In this document: one piece after another, positions 23,580 through 32,290 of the stretch
Layout of the letters: every line of letters begins with the position of its first letter
Position numbering within the stretch: the stretch's first letter is position 1
Source: Rathayibacter agropyri
Lineage (GTDB): Bacteria; Actinomycetota; Actinomycetes; Actinomycetales; Microbacteriaceae
DNA length: 64,000 bases
Assembly (NCBI RefSeq): GCF_013249015.1
Contig: NZ_JABRPL010000001.1
Location: forward strand, 668,318-732,317
Direction: 5' to 3'
Notes under the pieces: model-generated
The model's database searches: none
Seen by the model: the letters and a program-made list of their open reading frames with translations, nothing else
Told to the model about the DNA's origin: nothing
Made by a program: the position numbers and the translations under genes

Positions 23580-25815
23580 GGTCGGACCTCCGACGCCCGG
23601 GCCGGGCCAGCAGGTCGAGCGCCGACCGCGGCACGACCGCTGCGAAGGCCCGCCGCCCACCTCCGGCGCTGGCACGCAGAGCCGCGACCACCGCGGCGGC
23701 AGCATCCCACGACTCCGCCTCGGTCGACTGCGGGGCGTAGCGCCGACGCTCGATCCGCTCCCGCAGTCGGCGCAACGACTCCCGCGCCGCTGCGTCGAGT
23801 TCTGGAGCGATGCGCGCCTCCTGAGCCCGTGGTGACTCTCCGGCCTCGACCGGAATGCCGAGGTCGCGCGCGCTTGCGAGCAGCTCCGCCCAGGCGGCCT
23901 CGCTCGAGCCGGCACGAGCGGCGCGACGGCGCAGGCTCCGCTGCACGAAGCGCACCAACCAGGGCACCAGGAGCACCAGAAGCAGGAGCAGCCAGAGCGT
24001 CACGGCAGGAGCGGCCCTCGTTGCCGCGTCCTCGACCGCACCGCTCGTCGGAGTCGGTGTGGGGGCTGTCGCAGCGCCGGTCGCCGCGGGGGCGCTCGAC
24101 GCCCCGGGCGCCGCGCTCGACGTCGAGCCCGGAGTCGTCGACCGGGTCGAGGCGGTCGCGCTGGGGAGCGTGTAGGAGGCGGGCGCACCGCGACTCGGCG
24201 TGGGCTCGAACGGCAGCCAGCCGACGCCCGCGAAGAAGAGTTCGGGCCAGGCATGCAGATCGGAGGAGAGAACGCGGTAGCTGGTCAGGTCGTTGCCGCG
24301 AGAGGGTACGACCGAACCGGGCTGGTAACCGATCGCGAGGCGCGAGGGGATGCCGAGCTCGCGTGCCATTACCGCCATCGCCGAGGCGAAGTGCACGCAG
24401 TAGCCCTCGCGCGCCTCGAGGAACGCGGCGAGCACGCCGACGCCGTCACCGTCGTAGCCCTCCTCAGCAGGCGTCTCCTCCGAATACCGGAACTCGGACG
24501 AGCGGAAGAATGATTGCAGTGCCCGCGCGCGGTCATAGCCGGTGGAAGCATCGGCCGTGACCTCGAGCGCCGTCGACAGGACGATCTCGGGGACGTCATC
24601 CGGCAGCGACAGATAGCGGTCCAGCCCCGTCGGCGCGGGCGCGTCGACCAGCTGCTGCGGATCAGGCGTGAGGCGCAGCGCCTGGACCTCGTAGTCGTCG
24701 CCCGCCCTGGTGGTGGCGTCGCCGCGGATCGAGCCGTCCTGCACATCCTGCAGCCAGCTCTCGCCCACGCCCGACAGGGAGGACACGGGGTAGGGCACGG
24801 GGAGCCACTGACTCCGCAGCGTCTCGATCGACACGTCGACCTCCTCCGCCTCGCGCGGAACGCCCTCGCCCAGACCCTCCGGCGGGATCGGTGAGTCGAT
24901 CGCGGCCGTCTGCTCGGTGTCGCTCGGACCCCAGTTCTCGCCGCCGAAGTCCGAGACCGTGAGCACACGGAGATAGACGGGCAGCTCGGAGTCGGTGGCG
25001 TAGCGCAGCACCGTCACCGGATTCGGTCGACGCAGATCGCTGCCGAGGGCGACCACCGGATCAATTGCGCCGTTGAACAGCGCGCCCGAGACTCCGGAGG
25101 TGGCGGTGGTCCGCGCGTAGCCGGTCGCCGACCCCGCGAGCAGCCCGGCGCCGACGACGACGACCGTGACGATCGCGAGCGACGGCAGGGCGGTGGCCGG
25201 TGTGACCGGCCGGCCCTTGCTCCGCGCGGGTGTTGCGCTGACCGCGAGAATGCCCGCGTAGGCGACGGCGGTGAGCACCAGGCTCGCCCAGGAGACGTCG
25301 GAAGGGTCGACGATTGCAGGCACAGCGAGCAGCGCCGCGGGGAAAAGCCCGGCCAGCGCGGGCACGCGCACGGAGAACGCGAGGAGATCAGCCGCCCAGG
25401 TCAGCACCACGACGCCGCCAATCAGGAGGAACGAGATCCCCTCGTCAGCGACGGCCGGCAAACCCTGTTGGGCGATGGAGGCGAAGCCGCCCCGGGCGAG
25501 CGCCTCCGCCTGCGCCACGGCACCCGGAGTGGGCACGACGAACAGCAGTGCCCGTGCCGACACGAAGATCGCCGTCAGGACGCCGACGGCCGTCGCCGTG
25601 CACAGGATCGGCGGTACGACCGGATGCGCACGGAGCGCCCGCGCAGCGGCAGGGACCGCGAGCACCACGGCCACAGCGACGGCCAGCTGCACCAGCCAGC
25701 CGACTCCCACGAGCAGGCGCCCGGAGCCCCAGGCGGCCGCGACGATCGCAAGCCAGAGCAGCGCGCTGAGCAGGACGGACCCGGAGCGCGGGTCACGCTC
25801 GGAGCGGCGGCTCAC
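23575..25815 (-). CDS. TgpA-like membrane transglutaminase-fold protein
   Basis: A 746-residue protein: about seven N-terminal membrane helices (residues 1-210), an extracellular part with a transglutaminase-like domain, one further helix and a cytoplasmic C-terminal region. The catalytic Cys is near residue 473 in REGYCVHFASAM and the His near 519 in DLHAWPELFF; the expected DPT motif reads EPTP, so Glu replaces the third catalytic Asp. A Ser/Thr/Pro/Ala-rich linker precedes the last helix. GTG start overlaps the DUF58 stop as GTGA. The MoxR-DUF58-transglutaminase set is common in actinobacteria; the substrate is unknown. Confidence 0.88.
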   Translation of the reverse strand: MSRRSERDPRSGSVLLSALLWLAIVAAAWGSGRLLVGVGWLVQLAVAVAVVLAVPAAARALRAHPVVPPILCTATAVGVLTAIFVSARALLFVVPTPGAVAQAEALARGGFASIAQQGLPAVADEGISFLLIGGVVVLTWAADLLAFSVRVPALAGLFPAALLAVPAIVDPSDVSWASLVLTAVAYAGILAVSATPARSKGRPVTPATALPSLAIVTVVVVGAGLLAGSATGYARTTATSGVSGALFNGAIDPVVALGSDLRRPNPVTVLRYATDSELPVYLRVLTVSDFGGENWGPSDTEQTAAIDSPIPPEGLGEGVPREAEEVDVSIETLRSQWLPVPYPVSSLSGVGESWLQDVQDGSIRGDATTRAGDDYEVQALRLTPDPQQLVDAPAPTGLDRYLSLPDDVPEIVLSTALEVTADASTGYDRARALQSFFRSSEFRYSEETPAEEGYDGDGVGVLAAFLEAREGYCVHFASAMAVMARELGIPSRLAIGYQPGSVVPSRGNDLTSYRVLSSDLHAWPELFFAGVGWLPFEPTPSRGAPASYTLPSATASTRSTTPGSTSSAAPGASSAPAATGAATAPTPTPTSGAVEDAATRAAPAVTLWLLLLLVLLVPWLVRFVQRSLRRRAARAGSSEAAWAELLASARDLGIPVEAGESPRAQEARIAPELDAAARESLRRLRERIERRRYAPQSTEAESWDAAAAVVAALRASAGGGRRAFAAVVPRSALDLLARPGRRRSDL

Positions 25816-27107
25816 GTGATCACCCGCAGCGCGAGGGCCTGTGCCCACGCCTCCTCGACGGAGCCGCCCGGATCAACCGCGACGGGGTACCAGCCGAGCG
25901 CGGCCACAGCACCCTCCTCCTCGGGCGTCCCGCCCACCAGGAACGCGATCGCCGGCCGAGCGTGCGCGGCGAGCGTGGCGAGGGCGTCGAGGTCCTCCTC
26001 GTGCAGACGCGACAGCACCGCGAAGACCGGTCGGACTCCCTGGGTCTCGCGCATCTGGGCGACGACCCGCGGGACGGCCGGAACCGACTCGTGCGAGGGC
26101 ACGAGCTCGGCGAGGCGCAGCAGGACGTCGTGCGCCACCTCGCGCTGGTCCTCCGAATGCTCCCGCTCCTCCGTCGCCCCGGTCTCGACGAGGTGCGTCT
26201 CGAACCCGCGTTCGAGCAGGTGCACGGCCAGCGATGCGGTCATCGAGACCGCCCACTCCAGACACTCGTCCCCTCGCCGTTCGGCGATCCGCTCGGTCCG
26301 GGTCTCGAGCAGGATCCAGGCGTGCGGGTCGGTGCTCTGCTCGTCCTGGCGGACCATCAGCTCACCCGAGCGCGCGCTGGCACGCCAATGCACCCGCCGC
26401 ATCGCGTCGCCAGGACGATAGTCGCGCGGGATGACGTCATCGGTGCCTGCTCCGGCCGTCGCATGGGCGACCGGGCTCGATCCCCCGGCGCCGTGCGCGT
26501 CGAGCACATCGCTTGCCAGCGGGACCGCGCGTGGGGTCACGACGAACGGCTGCGCGGCTCCCACGACGCTCTCGCGCACAGCCAGGCCGAGCCCGTCTCC
26601 GCGCACCAGGCGGAGGGGACCGATGCGGTGAATACCGCGCCGCTGGGCCGGAAGCCGGTACCGGGCACGGACTCTGCCCCGCGGGGGGACGGCGGGGATG
26701 GCGAACCCGCCCTCCGCGACGGTCCGACCACCGACGGCGCCGCGCTCGATCCGCTCCAAGCCGTCCTGTGCGCGCGCGCCGGCACGCAGCGCGCCCGCGC
26801 GGTTCTCGAGCACGACCTCGACCTCGACGATGTCACCCACCGAGACGATCGGCGGAGTGAAGTGACGCTGCACACGAAAGGACGGCGTCGAGAGGACGAG
26901 CGACACGAGCGCTCCCAGCGGCAAGCCGAGCAGGACGAGGCCGAGGAACAGCAGCTCGCGGAACTCGGACAGCGGCGCGATGACCACACCCGCGAGACCG
27001 AGCAGCGCCAACACCCAGCCTCGAAGGGTCAGCGCCACCCCGGCACGCGCGGGCAGCCCGCCGAGCCGGGCCGACGGGGCCTCGGCTGCGCGCTTCTTAG
27101 TCGCCAC
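25812..27107 (-). CDS. DUF58 domain protein
   Basis: A 431-residue protein with two N-terminal membrane helices and a cytoplasmic DUF58 domain distantly related to von Willebrand type A domains. The diagnostic segment PGDAMRRVHWRASARSGELMVRQ is present. Such proteins are thought to be clients of MoxR-type AAA ATPases, encoded just upstream and overlapping by 11 bases here. GTG start at 27107. Confidence 0.88.
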   Translation of the reverse strand: MATKKRAAEAPSARLGGLPARAGVALTLRGWVLALLGLAGVVIAPLSEFRELLFLGLVLLGLPLGALVSLVLSTPSFRVQRHFTPPIVSVGDIVEVEVVLENRAGALRAGARAQDGLERIERGAVGGRTVAEGGFAIPAVPPRGRVRARYRLPAQRRGIHRIGPLRLVRGDGLGLAVRESVVGAAQPFVVTPRAVPLASDVLDAHGAGGSSPVAHATAGAGTDDVIPRDYRPGDAMRRVHWRASARSGELMVRQDEQSTDPHAWILLETRTERIAERRGDECLEWAVSMTASLAVHLLERGFETHLVETGATEEREHSEDQREVAHDVLLRLAELVPSHESVPAVPRVVAQMRETQGVRPVFAVLSRLHEEDLDALATLAAHARPAIAFLVGGTPEEEGAVAALGWYPVAVDPGGSVEEAWAQALALRVIT

Positions 27108-28128
27108 GGCCGCTGAACGGGACGGGCGTGGCAGCGACGATGCGCCGGACGATCTCGGTCACCGAGTGCGACGCTCCCACGCCGGAGCGGCCGGGGAGAC
27201 GGGTGGCCGGTAGGAGGCGGTGGCCAAGCACCGGCACCGCGAGGGCGTCCACATCATCGGGGACCACGAAGTCGCGGTCGTTGATCGCAGCGAGCGCCTT
27301 GGCCGCCGCGATGAGCTGCAGCGTGGCGCGCGGGCTCCCGCCCAGACGAAGCTCCGGATCGATGCGGGTCGCCTGCATGATCGCGACGACGTACTCCTGC
27401 ACGGGCGGCGCAACGTAGATCGCGCGCACGTAGGCCATCATCCGCTCGAGTTCGACCAGCGCGACGACCGGGCGCAGATCATCGAGCGGGCTGGCCGCGT
27501 CGCGGGTGCGGATCATGTCGAGCTCGGCGCGTTCGTCCGGGTAGCCGAGCGAGAGACGCGCCATGAAGCGGTCACGCTGCGCCTCAGGGAGGCTGTACGT
27601 GCCCTCCATCTCGACCGGGTTCTGCGTGGCGATCACGGCAAAGGGGCTCGGGAGGCGGTGGGTGACGCCGTCGACCGAGACCTGCCGCTCCTCCATGCAC
27701 TCCAGCAGGGCGGACTGCGTCTTCGGCGAAGCGCGGTTGATCTCGTCGCCGATCAGGATGTTCGCGAAGACCGGGCCCGGCTTGAACTCGAAGTCGCGGG
27801 TCGCCTGGTTGTAGATCGAGACGCCGGTGACATCGGAGGGCAGCAGGTCGGGAGTGAACTGGATCCGGGCGACGCTGCCGCCGACGGAGGCGGCCAGCGA
27901 CTTCGCGAGCACCGTCTTGCCCGTGCCGGGGACGTCCTCCATCAGGAGGTGCCCGCCGGCCAAAAACACCGTCAACGCCATCGAGACCTCGGCCGACTTC
28001 CCGTCGATCACGCGGGTGAGATTGCCGAGGACGTCGCTGCAGTGCGCCGTGAATTCCTCGCGGGTGAGGGGCGTCTCGGATGCCGTCCGGCGACCGTCAG
28101 CGGAGCGGGTGTCTTCGAGAGACGTCAT
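27097..28128 (-). CDS. MoxR family AAA+ ATPase
   Basis: A 343-residue AAA+ chaperone. Walker A VPGTGKT near residue 62, Walker B-type segment ANILIGDEINRASPKTQSALLECMEE and sensor 1 VIATQNPVE are intact, with the C-terminal lid region. MoxR ATPases help assemble or activate partners with VWA-like domains, here the DUF58 product. The frame is open to 28278; ATG 28128 (MTSLEDTRS) is chosen because the extra upstream residues are Arg-rich and not conserved. First gene of the three-gene operon. Confidence 0.9.
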   Translation of the reverse strand: MTSLEDTRSADGRRTASETPLTREEFTAHCSDVLGNLTRVIDGKSAEVSMALTVFLAGGHLLMEDVPGTGKTVLAKSLAASVGGSVARIQFTPDLLPSDVTGVSIYNQATRDFEFKPGPVFANILIGDEINRASPKTQSALLECMEERQVSVDGVTHRLPSPFAVIATQNPVEMEGTYSLPEAQRDRFMARLSLGYPDERAELDMIRTRDAASPLDDLRPVVALVELERMMAYVRAIYVAPPVQEYVVAIMQATRIDPELRLGGSPRATLQLIAAAKALAAINDRDFVVPDDVDALAVPVLGHRLLPATRLPGRSGVGASHSVTEIVRRIVAATPVPFSGRGD

Positions 28129-28285
28129 AGCTATGGATTCTCGCAGTGTCAGCGGGAAAAGGACCCAGGTTTCCCGACTTAGGCGCGCGTGCTTGCGTCG
28201 AGATGCCGTGGTTACTGTCGAAACGCCTCCTCCGCGGCGTCCCGGCGAGAGCGGGCCGTCTCGCCGCTCTGGAGGCACCCCGCCC

Positions 28286-28291
28286 TATGCT
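28286..28291 (+). promoter_or_regulatory. -10 box for leaderless rsmD transcript
   Basis: TATGCT, 7 bases before the GTG at 28299. The ATG inside this box (28287) is in frame but would need translation of the promoter itself. Confidence 0.5.
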
Positions 28292-28298
28292 CGGTGCG

Positions 28299-28895
28299 GT
28301 GACCAGGATCATCGCCGGATTCGCCGGCTCGCTCACCCTTCGCGTCCCACGCGCGGGCACCCGTCCCACCAGCGACCGCGTCCGAGAGGCCGTGTTCTCC
28401 GCCCTCGAGGCGCGCAACGCCCTCGACGGAGCGACCGTCGTCGACCTCTACGCCGGCTCCGGCGCTCTCGGGCTCGAGTCGGCCAGCCGGGGCGCAAGCG
28501 CCGTCGTTCTGGTCGAGCGCGACCCCAGGGCCGCCCGGACCGCAGGAGAGAACGCCCGGGCGATCACGACGGCGGCCACGAAGAACAGGCGACCCGCGCC
28601 GCGGATCGAGGTGGTGACCGGCTCCGTCCGGTCCTTCCTCGACAGCTCGCCGGCCCTGAACACCGACACGGTGTTCCTCGATCCGCCTTACGACCTCGGC
28701 GAGGACGAACTCGCCGCCGACCTGGCCGGAGTGGTGCCGATGCTGCGCCTGGACGCGGTGGTCGTCGTCGAACGCAGCTCGCGCAGCCCCGAGCCGCACT
28801 GGCCTACCGGACTGGAGCGGGAGCGGCGCAAAGACTACGGCGAGACCACCATCTGGTGGGCTTCGCCTGCGTCGCCCACTGCATCCGCGGAGTAA
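28299..28895 (+). CDS. rsmD: 16S rRNA (guanine966-N2)-methyltransferase
   Basis: A 198-residue SAM-dependent methylase of the small ribosomal subunit. TRIIAGFAGSLTLRVP at the start and TRPTSDRVREAVFSAL are family signatures; SAM binds at VVDLYAGSGALGLE and the catalytic (N/D)PPY motif is FLDPPYD. The open frame extends to 28146, but conservation begins at the GTG 28299, which fits the TATGCT box. Ends 7 bases before the stop of the convergent GNAT gene. Confidence 0.9.
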   Translation: MTRIIAGFAGSLTLRVPRAGTRPTSDRVREAVFSALEARNALDGATVVDLYAGSGALGLESASRGASAVVLVERDPRAARTAGENARAITTAATKNRRPAPRIEVVTGSVRSFLDSSPALNTDTVFLDPPYDLGEDELAADLAGVVPMLRLDAVVVVERSSRSPEPHWPTGLERERRKDYGETTIWWASPASPTASAE

Positions 28896-28902
28896 CCGGA
28901 GC

Positions 28903-29448
28903 TCAGCCGGCCCCGCCGTCCCATCGGCCGATGTGACCCCATTCCTCCCGCAACGAGGAAGAGATAACCATGTCGTGCCAGGACCCGTTGCGCCACTGGG
29001 CGCGTCGCACGACTCCCTCCTCGATGAAACCCGCAGAGCTTAATGCACTCCTCTCCGCGATATTCTGTTTGTCGGTGTAGGCCTGCACTCTTTCCGCGCG
29101 CGAATGGCGGAACAAGTAGTCGACCAGTAGGCGGTGAGCCGCTGTACCGATCCCCCTCCTTCTCTGCCCTTCGTCTATCCCGACAGCAATGGTCCAACAT
29201 GCCGAGGACGAGCGCCCCCAACTAGCCGACAACCACTCCACTCGTCCAGCCAGCTCGCCATCGACGACGACCGACAGCATTCCACCCTGATCACCAAGCA
29301 GACCGCCCTCGGCATATCGAGCGCGGACGCGAGAGAGATCCGTGAATCCGAACCATTGGAACTCACCTGTTCCGCTCTCGGTGAGAAGCGCGTTCTCGAA
29401 CCGCAGGAGAGCCGCGTCGTCCATTGGCGCCAGACGTATTTCTGTCAT
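28903..29448 (-). CDS. GNAT family N-acetyltransferase
   Basis: A 181-residue acetyltransferase of the RimJ/RimL-like branch (MTEIRLAPMDD...). The acetyl-CoA loop is DEGQRRRGIGTAAHR, followed by AYTDKQNIAERSALSSAGF, typical of the group. A GAAGGG site precedes the ATG. Base composition falls to about 55% GC in parts of the gene, well below its neighbours, which suggests recent acquisition between rsmD and thiL. Substrate unknown; ribosomal or small-molecule amines are both possible. Confidence 0.85.
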   Translation of the reverse strand: MTEIRLAPMDDAALLRFENALLTESGTGEFQWFGFTDLSRVRARYAEGGLLGDQGGMLSVVVDGELAGRVEWLSASWGRSSSACWTIAVGIDEGQRRRGIGTAAHRLLVDYLFRHSRAERVQAYTDKQNIAERSALSSAGFIEEGVVRRAQWRNGSWHDMVISSSLREEWGHIGRWDGGAG

Positions 29449-29495
29449 GTCGATAGACCCTTCTTTTTCACCACGATGTCCCGGTCACCCCCGCA

Positions 29496-30539
29496 TCATC
29501 CCTGCGAGCCGTCCCACCCGAGATAGGGATCCCACCCGCCGCGCTCCACCAGCGGCGCACCGTTCAGTCGCACCTCCGGCGCCCCCTCACGCACGACCCC
29601 CAGAGCCGTGAAGCCCGCAGGGAGCGCGGTTCGGGACGCGAAGCACGCCAGCATCGCGTGGTCCTCACCGCCGCCCAGCACCAGCGCCCGCGCGAGATCG
29701 AGAGTGACACCCTCGAATTCCAGCAGTTCCCGCGCGCGCCTCTCCACCGCCTCCGCCTCCAGGTCGATCACGACTCCGCTCGCCCGCGCCAGTCGCCGCG
29801 CGTCGAGCACCACGCCGTCCGAGACATCCATCATCGCGGTCGCGATCCCGCCCGCCGCGATGCCCGCTGCAATCGGTGCCGTCGGCCGCAGCTGGGCGTC
29901 CAGCAGCGCCGGGAAACGCTCGCGCAGGCGCGCGGCGAGAGCGGCCGACGGCTCCCCCTCCTCCCGCGCCCGCTCGAAGAGCAGCCGCAACCCGAGCCCC
30001 GCACGACCGAGCGGCCCCGCAACCGCCAGCACGTCACCCGGCCGCGCGCCACTGCGCAGCACCGGCGGCCGGCCATCGAGCGAGCCGAACGCCGTGATCG
30101 AGAGCGTCAACGTCGCCGAGGCGGACAGGTCGCCCCCAACGACTCCGCAGCCCGGCGCCATCGCGGCGCAGCCCGCGGCGAGCCCGGCCGCGATCCCCTC
30201 CAGGACATCGACCCGGAGCGTCTGGGGCGCGGCGAGCGCGACGACGAGCCCGGTGGGACGGGCGCCCATCGCGGCGACGTCGGCGAGGTTCGACGCGGCG
30301 GCCTTCCAGCCGAGATCATGGGGGCTCGACCAGGCGAGCCGAAAGTCGGGCCCGTGCACCATCATGTCCGTTGTCACCACGAAACGCCCGTCTGGCGCCC
30401 GCAGGACTGCACTGTCGTCGCCCGGTCCGACCAGGGTCTCCGAACCGCCCACTCCCCCGCTGGAAAGCCGGGCCAGAACCCGCGCGAGCACGTCGCCCTC
30501 GCTCAGGTCGCCCAGGGTGGGACTTCGATCGGCTGCCAT
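29496..30539 (-). CDS. thiL: thiamine-monophosphate kinase
   Basis: A 347-residue kinase that makes thiamine pyrophosphate from thiamine phosphate. Motifs: VGPGDDSAVL, TTDMMVHGPDF (substrate/metal aspartates), VVGGDLSAS and MMDVSDGV. Length is normal. The ATG at 30539 is 7 bases after TAGCGT, one half of a palindrome whose other half serves the divergent DUF3515 gene. No thiamine riboswitch fits in the 25-base gap. Confidence 0.94.
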   Translation of the reverse strand: MAADRSPTLGDLSEGDVLARVLARLSSGGVGGSETLVGPGDDSAVLRAPDGRFVVTTDMMVHGPDFRLAWSSPHDLGWKAAASNLADVAAMGARPTGLVVALAAPQTLRVDVLEGIAAGLAAGCAAMAPGCGVVGGDLSASATLTLSITAFGSLDGRPPVLRSGARPGDVLAVAGPLGRAGLGLRLLFERAREEGEPSAALAARLRERFPALLDAQLRPTAPIAAGIAAGGIATAMMDVSDGVVLDARRLARASGVVIDLEAEAVERRARELLEFEGVTLDLARALVLGGGEDHAMLACFASRTALPAGFTALGVVREGAPEVRLNGAPLVERGGWDPYLGWDGSQG

Positions 30540-30546
30540 GCTTCAC

Positions 30547-30556
30547 ACGCTAGCGT
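30547..30556. promoter_or_regulatory. palindromic -10 shared by thiL and the DUF3515 gene
   Basis: ACGCTAGCGT is a perfect 10-base palindrome in which TAGCGT reads as a -10 box on both strands. On the minus strand it is 7 bases before the thiL ATG, on the plus strand 8 bases before the DUF3515 ATG. Divergent transcription from symmetrical -10 elements is known in bacteria; the leaderless placement on both sides supports it here. Confidence 0.55.
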
Positions 30557-30564
30557 TGACGGCG

Positions 30565-31068
30565 ATGTCCTCCCGCCGACTCCGCACTCCTCTAATCGCC
30601 GCGTCCGCCCTGCTCCTGCTCTCCGGCTGCTCGGCAGCCGTGGCCCTCGAACCCGCCGCGGACGCCACAAACACCGGGTGCGCCGCGGTGTCGGTCCGCC
30701 TCCCCGACCTGGTCGCCGACCAGCCTGAACGTGAGACGAACGCGCAGGGCACCGCGGCGTGGGGCACGCCTGCGGCGATCATCCTGCACTGCGGCGTCGA
30801 ACCCCCGGCCCCGACGACGGTTCTCTGCGTCACCGTGCGAGGAGTCGACTGGATCATTGACGAGTCGCAGAAGGATGACGACATCTACACGCTGACCACG
30901 TACGGGCGCGATCCGGCCGTCGAGGTGACGGTCGACCAGAGTCGCGTGTCAGCGTCGTCCGCGGTGCTCGATCTCGCGAATGCGGTCTCCTCCGTCCCGC
31001 AGTCCCGGCACTGCACGAACGTGTCCGACTCGAACACCCTCGATCCCACGGGCACACCCACCGGCTGA
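30565..31068 (+). CDS. DUF3515 family lipoprotein
   Basis: A 167-residue exported protein typical of Microbacteriaceae, function unknown. The N-terminus MSSRRLRTPLIAASALLLL ends in a LSGC lipobox, so the mature protein is membrane-anchored outside. The family core is CAAVSVRLPDLVADQPERET, WGTPAAIILHCGVEPP and DWIIDESQKDD. The open frame runs in from 29608, but the ATG at 30565 starts the signal peptide. Two cysteine pairs remain in the mature part and could form disulphides. Placed between thiL and ddl. Confidence 0.82.
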   Translation: MSSRRLRTPLIAASALLLLSGCSAAVALEPAADATNTGCAAVSVRLPDLVADQPERETNAQGTAAWGTPAAIILHCGVEPPAPTTVLCVTVRGVDWIIDESQKDDDIYTLTTYGRDPAVEVTVDQSRVSASSAVLDLANAVSSVPQSRHCTNVSDSNTLDPTGTPTG

Positions 31069-31138
31069 TCCGATAGGGCTGATTCCGCACACGATCGCCG
31101 CCACGGTCGGACCTCGCTCGACAGCCACCTGAGCGCTT

Positions 31139-32290
31139 TCAGCCAGCCGACGCTCCCGAATCGACGTCAACGGTGAGCGCTGGAGTCATCGCGGCGATGG
31201 GGACGCGGTCAAGCGCTACATCGATCAGTTCGCTGATGAGGTCGGAGTAGTCGACTCCGCTCGCGCCCCACATCCGCGGGAACATCGAGATCGGAGTAAA
31301 GCCCGGCATGGTGTTGATCTCGTTGACGACGAAGCCCTCAGCCGTCAGGAAGAAGTCGACCCGGGCGAGCCCCTCGGCGCCAATCGCGTCGAACGCACGC
31401 ACGGCGAGAGCGCGCATCTCGGCTAGCTCGTCATCGGTCAGGTCGGCGGGACAGACGAGTTCGATTCCGGCAGCGCCCAGGTACTTCGCCTCGAAGTCGT
31501 AGAAGCCACGGCCGGTCACGACGACCTCCCCCGCAACAGAGGCGCGCGCCGGCGCGCCGCGGCGACCGCCCAGCACTCCGATCTCGACCTCGCGACCGAG
31601 CATGCCCGACTCGATCAGCACCCGCGAGTCGTGCGCGAACGCCACCTCGAGCGCCGCCTCAAGCTGCGCGGGCCCGTCAACCCGGCTAACGCCCACACTC
31701 GAACCGGCCCGGGCGGGCTTCACGAAAGCCGGCAGACCCAGCTCGTCCAGGGCAGCGGCGGCGGCGGCGGGATCGGCGCACCACTGGGATTCGGTCACCG
31801 TGTACCAGGGAGCGACCGCAAGCCCCGCGGCCCGCAACACGGTCTTGGTGAAGTGCTTGTCCATCCCCAGTGCCGACGCGAGCACGCCCGAGCCGACGTA
31901 CGGCAGCCCGACGAGTTCGAGCAGTCCCTGGATCGTGCCGTCCTCGCCCCACGGGCCGTGCAGGATGGGCAGCACCACATCGATCTCGCCGAGCGAGCGG
32001 ACGGCACCGTCAGCGGTCGTGACGGTCAGCTCGCGCGAGAGCGCCGACTCCGGCCAGCTCACCCGACTCCCGTTGTCCTCGACGCGGGGCAGCGCCGTGG
32101 CGTCGAGTGCGAACTTCTCGGCGCGGTCCTCCTCGAGCACGAACGCGCCGTCGGAGGTGATCCCGACCGGGATCACCTCGAAGCGGTCACGATCAATTGC
32201 CCGCAACACCCCGGCCGCCGTTGCGCAACTGATCGAGTGCTCGCTGGAGCGTCCCCCGAACAGAACGGCCACTGCGAGCTTGCTGGTCAT
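31139..32290 (-). CDS. ddl: D-alanine--D-alanine ligase
   Basis: A 383-residue ATP-grasp enzyme joining two D-alanines for peptidoglycan precursors. VAVLFGGRSSEHSISCATA is the N-terminal signature; ATP-grasp motifs KPARAGSSVGVSRV and DFFLTAEGFVVNEINTMPGFTPISMFPRMW complete it. A Tyr in the loop LVGLPYVGSG fits D-Ala-D-Ala rather than D-lactate specificity, by family knowledge. The ATG at 32290 has AGAGGA six bases upstream and lies inside the 3' end of gpsA, overlapping it by 98 bases. Confidence 0.94.
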   Translation of the reverse strand: MTSKLAVAVLFGGRSSEHSISCATAAGVLRAIDRDRFEVIPVGITSDGAFVLEEDRAEKFALDATALPRVEDNGSRVSWPESALSRELTVTTADGAVRSLGEIDVVLPILHGPWGEDGTIQGLLELVGLPYVGSGVLASALGMDKHFTKTVLRAAGLAVAPWYTVTESQWCADPAAAAAALDELGLPAFVKPARAGSSVGVSRVDGPAQLEAALEVAFAHDSRVLIESGMLGREVEIGVLGGRRGAPARASVAGEVVVTGRGFYDFEAKYLGAAGIELVCPADLTDDELAEMRALAVRAFDAIGAEGLARVDFFLTAEGFVVNEINTMPGFTPISMFPRMWGASGVDYSDLISELIDVALDRVPIAAMTPALTVDVDSGASAG

